From: Kineococcus rhizosphaerae
GTDB taxonomy: Bacteria > Actinomycetota > Actinomycetes > Actinomycetales > Kineococcaceae
Length of the DNA stretch: 64,000 bases
Direction: 5' to 3'
NCBI RefSeq assembly: GCF_003002055.1
Contig: NZ_PVZF01000005.1
Location: 62,001-126,000 of the forward strand
Shown here: piece by piece, positions 1 to 6,963 of the stretch
Layout: every line of letters begins with the position of its first letter
How positions within the stretch are numbered: position 1 is the first letter of the stretch
The notes under the pieces: generated by a model
The model's input: the letters and a program-made list of their open reading frames with translations, nothing else
Told to the model about the DNA's origin: nothing
The model's database searches: none
Translations under genes and position numbers: made by a program

Positions 1-159
1 GACGAGCCACACCACCCGCGAGCTCATCGTCTCCGTCTTGCCCGAGCCCGCCCCCGCCACGACGAGCATCGGCTCGACGGGGGCCTCGATGACGGCGACC
101 TGCTCCGGGGTCGGGGCGGGCCGGCCCAACCGGGCGGCGATGTCCAGCGCGGACAGCAT
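1..159 (-). CDS. adnB: AdnB-like UvrD-family helicase-nuclease subunit (N-terminus only, cut by window edge)
   Basis: Only the first 53 codons are in the window; the rest lies beyond base 1. The ATG at 159 overlaps the stop of the upstream helicase gene as TGATG, so the two are translationally coupled. The peptide has a Q-motif-like segment (TPEQVAVI, residues 17-24) and an intact Walker A motif GAGSGKT near residues 36-42, as in the UvrD/Rep superfamily 1. In actinobacteria the gene directly after AdnA is normally AdnB, the dominant motor of the AdnAB end-resection complex. The AdnB name rests on this position and the intact P-loop; the nuclease domain cannot be seen here. Confidence 0.75.
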   Translation of the reverse strand, partial: MLSALDIAARLGRPAPTPEQVAVIEAPVEPMLVVAGAGSGKTETMSSRVVWLV

Positions 160-3100
160 CAGCGCCCCCCTTCCTCGACGACGCTGCGCCCGGCGTCCTG
201 GGCCGGGCAGGAACTGCGCACCGGGCAGTAGCTGCAGTGCGGGCCGACGACCGCCTCGAAGGTCGCGGCGGCCATGCCCTCGGCGGCGCGCGCGACCAGG
301 TCGCGCGCCCAGTGCGGGTCCTCGTCCTCGGCCAGCGGCACCTGGTGCTGCTGGGGTGCCTTCTTCTGGGTGCCGCCCAGCTGGACCAGCGCGGCACCCC
401 CCGACCCGGCGGCGGACCCGAGCGTGCGGAAGGCGCCCTCCTCGGCGGCCAGCTGGTACACGCCCAGCTGCGGCAGCCGCGCGAGGTCGGCCTTCGACGG
501 CTGGGTCTTGCCGGTCTTGAGGTCGACGACCACGGGCCGGCCCTGCGCGTCGCGTTCGAGCCGGTCGACGCGGCCCCGGACGCGGGCGCGCCCGACCGTG
601 ACGTCGACGTCGAGCTCAACACCGTCGAGCGTGCGGCCCTCCCGGCGGGCTTCGCGGTAGTACTCGGCGAGCTTGTCGACCATCCGGTCTGCGCGGGCCC
701 GGGCCCGGTCCGCGACCCAGCCGTCGGGCATCCCGAGCGTGGGCCACAGCGCGTCCAGGCGCCGGCGCAGCTCGAACGCGTCGGCGTCGGGGGCCTCGGA
801 GGCGATGCGGTGCACCAGGTTCCCGATCGACTGGCTCGTGGAGTCCGTGGGGCGGGCCCCGGAGCTCTCCAGCAGCCAGCGCAGACCGCAGCGCTCGAAG
901 CTCTCGACGCGCGAGGGCGAGACGGCGACCTCGGCGTCCGGGGCGCGCAGGGGTCCGTCGTCGGTGAGGTCCTCGACGCCGTACCAGTCGCCGGGGTCGG
1001 CGCCGGGCACGCCGGCGCGGGCCAGGGCCGCCAGCCGGGCGGCGGCCGCGGCCCGGCGGGCGGGGGTCTCGACGGCGGCGGGGGCGCAGACCACCTGCCG
1101 CAGCCGCGCGACCAGCGCCGGCAGCGACACGGCCCGGGGCACGGCGGCGACGGGCCGCTCCTCCTCGCCCGCGTCCTCGAGGCCGGCGGCGGCGGCGACC
1201 AGGCCGACGAACGCCGAGGGCCGTTCGTCCTCGGTCCGCACCGCGGTCACCACGAGCTCGTCGCGGGCCCGGGAGACCCCGACGTGGAACAGCCGCAGCT
1301 CGTCCTCGAGCACGGCCCGGCGCGCGCCGGGCCCGCCGCTGTCGCGGCCCTCGAGGACGTCGACGAGGGCCTGCGCCCCCAGGACCGAGCCGCGCAGGCG
1401 CAGGTCGGGCCAGACGCCCTCCTGGACGCCGGCCACCACGACGAGGTCCCACTCGCGCCCGACCGCGCCCTGGGGCGTGGTCAGGGTCACGGCGCCGGCG
1501 TCGGGCGCGCGGTCGGCGAGGGTGTCCTCGGGGACCTCGGCCGCGCGCAGCTGCGCCAGGAAGCGCCCGGCGCTGCCGCTGCCGGGGAACCGGTCGACGA
1601 AGCGGCCCGCCGCCTCGAACAGGGCGAGGACGGCGTCGAGGTCGCGGTCGGCCCGGCCGGCGTCGGCCCCCTCGAACGTCGCGCCCGCGAGCGCCGACCG
1701 CTGCCAGCGCGCGGCGAGGCCGGTGGCGTCCCAGACGGCCCACAGCACCGTCTCGGCGCTCGCGTCGGCGGCCAGCGCCGCGCGGCGCCCGGCCCGCAGC
1801 ACGGCGGCGACGCGCAGGGCCGGGTCCAGAGCGGGGTCCGGGGCGTCCGGGGCGTCCGGGGGGCCCTGGAGGAGGGCGAGGTCCCCCGCGGCGGGCGCGT
1901 CGGGGTCGGCGAGCACCTGCGCGAGCGCGCGGGTGAGCACGACGTCGCTGCTGCGCCCGCCGCCGGCCTCCAGCTCCGCGCGCCGCAGCGCCTGCCGCAG
2001 CCGGCGCACCGCGACGACGTCGGCTCCGCCGACGGGTGAGGTCACGAGGTCGTGCACGACGGCGTCGGTGAGCTCGGCGGGGTCGAGCACGGCCCCGACC
2101 GCCGCCAGCAGGGGCCGCACGGCCGGTTCGTCCCGCACGGGGACCTCGGCGAGCGGGACCGCGAGGGGGACACCGGCCTGGGTCAGCGCGCGGCGCAGCG
2201 CGGCCGTGTGTCCGGCGGAGCGCACGACGACGGCCATCCGCGCCCAGGGCACCCCGTCGAGCAGGTGGCGACGGCGCAGCCGCTGGGCGACCCAGGCGGC
2301 CTCCTGGGTCGGGGAGCCGAGGACGGCGACCTCGACGAGCCCCTCGCCCTCGCGCCGCGCGGCGGCCGCCCGCTGCCGGGCCCCGCCCAGGGCCCCCACG
2401 CGCGCGGAGACGGCGCGGGTGACACCGTGCAGCGCCCGGCGTTGACGGTGGTCCGTGCCCAGCACGACGGTGCGGGCGGGCTCGCCCTGGAGGGTGAACC
2501 GGTCGGCCAGCGTGGCGGCCGCGCGCGCGTCGGCGCCGCGGAAGCCCTGGGTCACGGAGTCAGGGTCGGTCGTCAGGACCAGGTCGCGGCCGCCCGCGAC
2601 GGTTCCCAGCAGCCGCAGGCCGGCCTCGGACAGGTCGTGGGCGTCGTCGACGGCGACGAGGTCCCAGCGGCCGCGCTCGGCGGTGAGCAGGTCGGTGTCG
2701 CCCTGCAGCGCCTTGACCGCCTCGTTGACGACCGACGCCGGGTCGTAGGCGTTGACCCACCGCAGCAGGTTCGTCCGCAGGTACTCCTCCAGGACGCTCG
2801 CCCCGCCGAGCCACTCCGGACGGCCCTCCCGGCGGGCCAGCGCCCGCAGGTCGTCGGGGTGCAGGTCCCGTTCCACCGCGCGCATGAGCAGGTCCCGCAG
2901 CTCGTTGCGGAAGCTGCGCAGGCCCCAGGAGTCGCGCGGGACGTCCTCGGGCCACTCGGGCGCCACCACGACCCCCGCCGGGTCGAGGTCGGGGTCGGGG
3001 TCGGAGTCCTGGTCGTCGGCCGTGGCGTCGAGGTGCCCGCGCAGGAGCTCGGCGATGATCGTGTCCTGCTCCGCACCCGAGATCAGCCGGGGCGGTTCCA

Positions 3101-3560
3101 GGCCCTCCAGGACGTGGACCCGGCGCAGGACCTCGAAGGCGTAGGACTGCGGGGTGCGGGCGGCGGGCTGCCCCGTCGTGCGGCGCAGGCGGTCGGACAG
3201 CTCGTCGCGCAGCAGGTCGGCCGCGCGCCGCGTCGGGGCCAGGACCAGGACGCGGTCGGGGTCCACGCCGTCGCGCTCGACGCGGGTGGCGACCAGCTCG
3301 CGCAGCGTGCGGGTCCGCCCGCTGCCGGGGGCACCGAGGACGACGAGCGGACCGTGGCCGGGGCGGGTCGCGAGGACCTCCTCCTGGCGCGCGTCCGGCC
3401 GCGGGGCGGGACGCGCGACCACCTCGGCCCGGCGCAGCCGCGGCGCCGGGGGGCGACGCGAGGGCTCACCGCCCCCGCCCCGGGCGCCCTCGTCCCGGGC
3501 ACCGCGCGGGTCCTGCTGGTCTCGAAGCACGTCCGTCACGGAACCACAGGGGTCCGACAC
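159..3560 (-). CDS. adnA: AdnA-like helicase-nuclease subunit with RecB/AddB-type Fe-S nuclease domain
   Basis: About 1133 residues. It has an N-terminal UvrD-like motor and a C-terminal PD-(D/E)XK nuclease. The P-loop (residues 76-83) reads GAPGSGRT, with arginine where the essential lysine normally sits. Walker B (about 303-308) reads AVDDAH rather than DE. A motif VI-like FHVGVSRARDELVV is retained. The nuclease has VDLKTGK near residue 1012, and cysteines near 891 and 1109-1118 (CSYCPVRSSC) that fit an AddB-type 4Fe-4S staple. In AdnAB this subunit is the weaker motor, so the degenerate P-loop fits. The GTG at 3560 was chosen because GGAGG lies 7 nt upstream; it overlaps the MTHFR gene by 25 bp. 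A GTG at 3539, with a 4-bp GTGA overlap, is the alternative. Confidence 0.85.
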   Translation of the reverse strand: MSDPCGSVTDVLRDQQDPRGARDEGARGGGGEPSRRPPAPRLRRAEVVARPAPRPDARQEEVLATRPGHGPLVVLGAPGSGRTRTLRELVATRVERDGVDPDRVLVLAPTRRAADLLRDELSDRLRRTTGQPAARTPQSYAFEVLRRVHVLEGLEPPRLISGAEQDTIIAELLRGHLDATADDQDSDPDPDLDPAGVVVAPEWPEDVPRDSWGLRSFRNELRDLLMRAVERDLHPDDLRALARREGRPEWLGGASVLEEYLRTNLLRWVNAYDPASVVNEAVKALQGDTDLLTAERGRWDLVAVDDAHDLSEAGLRLLGTVAGGRDLVLTTDPDSVTQGFRGADARAAATLADRFTLQGEPARTVVLGTDHRQRRALHGVTRAVSARVGALGGARQRAAAARREGEGLVEVAVLGSPTQEAAWVAQRLRRRHLLDGVPWARMAVVVRSAGHTAALRRALTQAGVPLAVPLAEVPVRDEPAVRPLLAAVGAVLDPAELTDAVVHDLVTSPVGGADVVAVRRLRQALRRAELEAGGGRSSDVVLTRALAQVLADPDAPAAGDLALLQGPPDAPDAPDPALDPALRVAAVLRAGRRAALAADASAETVLWAVWDATGLAARWQRSALAGATFEGADAGRADRDLDAVLALFEAAGRFVDRFPGSGSAGRFLAQLRAAEVPEDTLADRAPDAGAVTLTTPQGAVGREWDLVVVAGVQEGVWPDLRLRGSVLGAQALVDVLEGRDSGGPGARRAVLEDELRLFHVGVSRARDELVVTAVRTEDERPSAFVGLVAAAAGLEDAGEEERPVAAVPRAVSLPALVARLRQVVCAPAAVETPARRAAAAARLAALARAGVPGADPGDWYGVEDLTDDGPLRAPDAEVAVSPSRVESFERCGLRWLLESSGARPTDSTSQSIGNLVHRIASEAPDADAFELRRRLDALWPTLGMPDGWVADRARARADRMVDKLAEYYREARREGRTLDGVELDVDVTVGRARVRGRVDRLERDAQGRPVVVDLKTGKTQPSKADLARLPQLGVYQLAAEEGAFRTLGSAAGSGGAALVQLGGTQKKAPQQHQVPLAEDEDPHWARDLVARAAEGMAAATFEAVVGPHCSYCPVRSSCPAQDAGRSVVEEGGR

Positions 3561-4477
3561 GACCCCTCCTCCGCCGTCCCCTGCGACGTCGGGGCCGGCG
3601 CCGAGGGCGCGGCCAGCCCCAGCTCGCGCACGAGCGTCTCGACGTTGGACGCCGCGTTGAGCGAGTACAGGTGCAGCACCTCGACCCCCTCGGCGAGCAG
3701 CCGCCGGCCGTCCTCGACGGCCACCCGCACGCCCTCCTCGCGGAAGGCCCCGCGGTCGTCGAGCAGCGGTGCGAGCCGGCGGTGCAGCCACGACGGCTCG
3801 TGCCCGTCGGTCAGCCGCCGGGTCACCTCCAGCACGCGGGGGCTGGTGACCGGCAGCAGGCCGGGCACGAGCGGGACGTCGCAACCGGCCGCGACGAGGC
3901 GGTCGCGCAGCCGCAGGAAGTCCTCCACGTCGTACGTCAGCTGGGCGACGGCCCAGCCGGCCCCGGCCCGGACCTTGCCCAGCAGGTGCCGCAGGTCGGT
4001 CTCCAGGTCGGGCGACTCGTGGTGGCCCAGCGGGAACGCCGCGACCCCGGCGCTGTCGACCCCGTGCTCCAGGGCGAGCCGGACGAGCTGGTCGGCGTGC
4101 TGGAAGCCCTCCGGGTGCGGGGTCCAGGGCGCCCGGGGGTCGCCGTCGGGGTCCCCCCGCAGCGCCAGGACGTCGCGCACCCCCCGGGCGAGGAGGTCGT
4201 CGACGACGCGTCCCAGCGCGACGGCGGGCTGCCCGACGGCGGTCAGGTGCGCGACCGGGCGCAGCGGCGTCTCGCGGGCCAGCCGCCCGGCCAGCTCGAC
4301 GGTGCCGTCCCGGTCCCCGCCGCCGGCGCCGTAGGTGACCGAGGCGAACAGCGGCCCCAGGGGCGCCAGCCGCTCGACGGCCCGCCACTGCCGGGCGGCG
4401 GTGGCCTCGTCGTGCGCGGGGGAGAACTCGACCGAGAAGCGGCGCCGGGCGGTCCGCAGGTCCGCGACCAGGCTCAC
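3536..4477 (-). CDS. metF: methylenetetrahydrofolate reductase
   Basis: A 313-residue protein of the usual MTHFR length. The family makes 5-methyl-THF from 5,10-methylene-THF for methionine synthesis, using FAD. Visible hallmarks are the N-terminal strand FSVEFSPAHDEAT, the segment VLALRGDPDGDP after the second strand, AAFPLGHHES with the conserved AxxPxxH pattern, and a C-terminal LHLYSLNAASNVETLV. The GTG start at 4477 overlaps the stop of the upstream alkyltransferase-like gene as GTGA, and the 3' end runs into adnA, so three or four genes form one unit. The C-terminal 25 residues are Ala/Ser/Thr-rich and look like an unstructured tail. Confidence 0.9.
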   Translation of the reverse strand: MSLVADLRTARRRFSVEFSPAHDEATAARQWRAVERLAPLGPLFASVTYGAGGGDRDGTVELAGRLARETPLRPVAHLTAVGQPAVALGRVVDDLLARGVRDVLALRGDPDGDPRAPWTPHPEGFQHADQLVRLALEHGVDSAGVAAFPLGHHESPDLETDLRHLLGKVRAGAGWAVAQLTYDVEDFLRLRDRLVAAGCDVPLVPGLLPVTSPRVLEVTRRLTDGHEPSWLHRRLAPLLDDRGAFREEGVRVAVEDGRRLLAEGVEVLHLYSLNAASNVETLVRELGLAAPSAPAPTSQGTAEEGSCRTPVVP

Positions 4478-4845
4478 CGCGCCTCCCCGGCCACCGGCAC
4501 GCCCGGTTCCCAGGGCGCGGTCCACTCCCCCGCGTCCCAGCGCGCGGCGCCGAGGTCGACGCGGACGTCGGCGGCGTCGTGCGCGAGCCGGCGCAGCGGG
4601 GTCCCCTCCGCGCGCCAGCGGCGCAGCGCCTCGTCGGCCAGCGGTGGCGGGGCGCTGCCGTCGGCGCGCAGCACGCGCCACCAGGGGACGTCGGACCCGA
4701 AGCGGCGCAGCACGTTCCCCACGAACCGGGGCCCGCGGTCCCCGACCCGGGCCCCGACGTCGCCGTAGGTCAGGACGCGGCCGCGCGGGATGGCGTGCAC
4801 GACCTCGAGGATCTCCTCGGCGCGTTCGGGCAGGTGCGGGTCCAC
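4474..4845 (-). CDS. alkyltransferase-like (ATL) MGMT-family DNA-binding protein without the acceptor cysteine
   Basis: 123 residues covering only the C-terminal DNA-binding domain of O6-alkylguanine-DNA alkyltransferases. The active-site PCHRV of true enzymes is replaced by PWWRV (residues 54-58), so the methyl-accepting Cys is Trp. The preceding region (PRGRVLTYGDVGARVG) is the helix-turn-helix and base-flipping element. Proteins of this type (YbaZ, Atl1) bind O6-alkylguanine and hand it to nucleotide excision repair. GTG at 4845 is chosen because upstream codons have no family similarity and a CAGGCT -10-like hexamer ends 7 nt before it. Confidence 0.88.
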   Translation of the reverse strand: MDPHLPERAEEILEVVHAIPRGRVLTYGDVGARVGDRGPRFVGNVLRRFGSDVPWWRVLRADGSAPPPLADEALRRWRAEGTPLRRLAHDAADVRVDLGAARWDAGEWTAPWEPGVPVAGEAR

Positions 4846-4907
4846 TCCCCCGAGCCTGCCACGGCGCGCACCGGGTCGTGTCGGACCCGTGGTGCAGGGT
4901 GCGGCGC
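4846..4907. promoter_or_regulatory. 62-bp divergent promoter region, possibly leaderless in both directions
   Basis: The gap separates the ATL gene (minus) from the PPOX gene (plus). A CAGGCT hexamer (minus 4858-4853) ends 7 nt before the GTG at 4845. A CAGGGT hexamer (plus 4895-4900) ends 7 nt before the ATG at 4908. That spacing puts the predicted transcription start at the start codon in both cases. No Shine-Dalgarno with normal spacing is evident for either gene. The hexamers lack the consensus first T, so this is a moderate prediction. Confidence 0.4.
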
Positions 4908-5426
4908 ATGAGCGCGTCCCCACCACCGACCCCGCTCCCACCCGGTCCCCCGCCGCTGCGCTGGAGCGAGGTGGAGACGGCGGACCCCGGGTTCGCCGCG
5001 GCCGTGCTGGCCCGGTTCACCGCCACCAAGCACCACGTCCTGGCCTGCCTGACGAGGGACGGCTCACCGCGGGTGTGGGGCACCGAGGTGGACCGCTGGC
5101 GCGGGGACCTGCTGCTCGGCTCGATGGTGCCGGCGCGCAAGGTCGACGACCTGCGCCGCGACCCCCGGTTCGCGCTGCACGCCAACCCCGGGGACGGGTC
5201 GATGGCCGGCGGCGACGCGAAGCTGACCGGCCGCGCCGTCGAGGTCACCGACGAGGCGCTGCTGGCCGCCTACACCGACGAGCGCCGGCCCCCGCCCCCG
5301 TTCGTGCTCTTCCGCCTCGAGCTCACCTCGGTGGTGCTCACCGAACTCGACGGCGAGGGCGAGGCCGCGGTGCTGCGGATCCGCAGCCTCGCCCCCGGGC
5401 GGGCCGTGCGGACCGTGACCCGCTGA
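4908..5426 (+). CDS. pyridoxamine 5'-phosphate oxidase (PPOX)/flavin-reductase-like split-barrel protein
   Basis: 172 residues. A Pro-rich N-terminus (residues 3-18) precedes a split-barrel fold typical of PPOX/F420-dependent proteins: AAAVLARFTATKHHVLACL, then TRDGSPRVWGTEV, then GSMVPARKVDDLRRDPRFAL, a common flavin/F420 phosphate-contact segment. The substrate cannot be read from sequence; candidates are an F420- or FMN-dependent reductase or a heme-binding relative. It is a single gene, convergent with the DUF3152 lipoprotein 12 bp away, with no obvious terminator between. Confidence 0.72.
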   Translation: MSASPPPTPLPPGPPPLRWSEVETADPGFAAAVLARFTATKHHVLACLTRDGSPRVWGTEVDRWRGDLLLGSMVPARKVDDLRRDPRFALHANPGDGSMAGGDAKLTGRAVEVTDEALLAAYTDERRPPPPFVLFRLELTSVVLTELDGEGEAAVLRIRSLAPGRAVRTVTR

Positions 5427-5438
5427 GCCGCACCGGAG

Positions 5439-6269
5439 CTACGGGTTCGGCCACGGGTTGGGCAGGGCCCCGTCGAGCCCCTTGGTCTGCTGCATCATCA
5501 CCGGGGCGAGACGGCCGGGGCCGGGGTTCGGGTCGTGCCCGTGGCCCAGGGCGTGACCGATCTCGTGGTTGACGACGTACTGGCGGTAGCCGGTGCGGTC
5601 CTCGCCGTAGTCCGTGATGGCCTCCACCCAGCGGTACCAGGTGAGGATCGCGGCGTCGCCGTGGCGGCAGGACAGCGTCCCGTTCGTGCGCAGCGGCCGG
5701 CACATCGCCGCGGAGGTGTCCGGGCTGGCCAGGACGAGGCGCATCTCGGCGTCCCCGTCGGTCCGGGCGAAGCTCATCGTGCCCCCCGCGCCCCAGCTGC
5801 GGGGGTCGTTGAGGACACCGAGCGCGAAGTCGGCGAAGGCCGCGGGGTCGAGGACGCCGGCGTCCACGAGGGACTGCTCCACCTCCACGCGCACGGTGCG
5901 GACGCGGGCCGACGGCGGGGCGGGGCTGGAACCGGGGACGACGGACAGGGTCCCGTCGCCGGACTGCGGGACCTCCCGGCGCAGCACGCCGGCGGTGACG
6001 TCGGCCGCGGTGAGACCGGCCGGCGGCGCGGGCGTCGTCGCCGTGGGGGTCTGCGGGGTCGTCTCCGGGGTGGCCGCCGAGGTGGCCGCCGGGGTCGTCG
6101 GGGTCGTCGGGGAGGCCGTCGACCCGGAGGGGGCGGGGCCCGAGGTGCTCCCCGCCGCGGTCCCGGGGGTGCTCGCGGAGCCGGGGCTGCCCGTGCACGC
6201 GGCGAGCGCCAGCCCGACGGCGCCCAGGACGAGGGCGCGACGGGCGGAGGCGGGGTGCGGGACGGCCAC
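5439..6269 (-). CDS. DUF3152 lipoprotein with metzincin-type zinc protease signature
   Basis: 276 residues with a GTG start at 6269. A short positive N-terminus is followed by a hydrophobic stretch ending in the lipobox LALAAC (Cys about 25), so a membrane-anchored exported lipoprotein is predicted. Next comes a Ser/Thr/Pro linker of roughly 60 residues, then the DUF3152 domain. Its core is HEIGHALGHGH (residues 235-245), which exactly fits HExxHxxGxxH, and a PVMM segment about 15 residues later could be the Met-turn. DUF3152 is widespread in actinobacteria, but I know of no defined substrate. It is read toward the PPOX gene. Confidence 0.8.
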   Translation of the reverse strand: MAVPHPASARRALVLGAVGLALAACTGSPGSASTPGTAAGSTSGPAPSGSTASPTTPTTPAATSAATPETTPQTPTATTPAPPAGLTAADVTAGVLRREVPQSGDGTLSVVPGSSPAPPSARVRTVRVEVEQSLVDAGVLDPAAFADFALGVLNDPRSWGAGGTMSFARTDGDAEMRLVLASPDTSAAMCRPLRTNGTLSCRHGDAAILTWYRWVEAITDYGEDRTGYRQYVVNHEIGHALGHGHDPNPGPGRLAPVMMQQTKGLDGALPNPWPNP

Positions 6270-6446
6270 GGCCGCAGCATGTCACCGCCCGTGCGCGGCC
6301 TGCGGACCGGCCGCCGGCGCGGTCCGTCCGTCCGCTGGGGGCGAACCGGAACGCCGCCGCCGGGCGGGCACGACTAGCGTGGAGCGGCGGCCGCCCGTTC
6401 GGCCGTGGAACGAGTCCAGATCAGCGAGACCCTGGAGGGGACTGCG

Positions 6447-6671
6447 GTGGAGGTTCGGATCGGCGTGCAGAACGTCGCACGCGAGCTGGTGTTCGAGTCG
6501 GCCCAGACCAGCGAGGAGATCACCGCCGCCGTCGCGGAGGCCCTCACGGCCGGCACGGTGCTGAAGCTGTCGGACGAGAAGGGCCGCCAGGTCGTGGTGC
6601 CCGCCGCGAGCATCGGCTACCTCGACATCGGCGTGCAGGAGAAGGGCAAGGTCGGGTTCGGGATCTCCTGA
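6447..6671 (+). CDS. DUF3107 family small protein
   Basis: 74 residues when started at GTG 6447, which has a strong GGAGGGG 6 nt upstream. An in-frame ATG at 6405 would add 14 residues not expected for the family. The product is a compact mixed alpha/beta protein: VEVRIGVQNVARELVFES, then an acidic helix (TSEEITAAVAEAL), then VVVPAASIGYLDIG. It lacks membrane segments. DUF3107 sits near the rhlE-like RNA helicase in many actinobacteria, as here. Its function is unknown. A TAGCGT hexamer at 6374-6379 is a plausible -10, giving a 5' leader of about 60 nt. Confidence 0.8.
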   Translation: MEVRIGVQNVARELVFESAQTSEEITAAVAEALTAGTVLKLSDEKGRQVVVPAASIGYLDIGVQEKGKVGFGIS

Positions 6672-6963
6672 ACCGGCGGACGCGCGGGGGGCGGTGGCGC
6701 ACGGCGTCACCCCCTCCGGTGCGCTCGGTGATCCGCTGATGATCGGCTGATGATCGGCACGGCGTCACGCCGGCGGTGCCGCCGGTTACCATGGTGGGGT
6801 TCAGGGTTGCCCGGTCGCCAGTCACGATCGGCTGCCGACTGCCGCGACGCGGCTGCACGCCCCGCCTGACGACGTTCCCCGCCCCTGGCTCCTCGACTGC
6901 CGAGAGCCTCACCCGCGGGTCCCGCGCGGGCGCCGCCGCCGTCGCCCCTCGCACGGGAGACGC
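6672..6963 (+). promoter_or_regulatory. 292-bp leader/promoter region of the DEAD-box helicase with direct repeats
   Basis: No credible ORF. It contains a 12-bp direct repeat GCACGGCGTCAC (6699-6710 and 6757-6768), an 11-bp perfect tandem duplication GCTGATGATCG (6735-6745 and 6746-6756), and a CCGGCGG-TG-CCGCCGG inverted repeat near 6770-6785. TACCAT just downstream (about 6787) fits an actinobacterial -10. If it is used, the transcript carries about 165 nt of untranslated leader, in keeping with the long regulated leaders of many cold/stress RNA helicases. The promoter call is inference. Confidence 0.4.

Noticed and set aside
237-4334. Long plus-strand open frames opposite adnA and metF
   Set aside because: Both are mirror frames of the GC-rich coding strand; the minus-strand reading has clear motifs.
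3561-4388. Extension of adnA to an ATG near 4388
   Set aside because: The added residues are Arg/Ala/Gly nonsense read out of frame through metF, with no family similarity.
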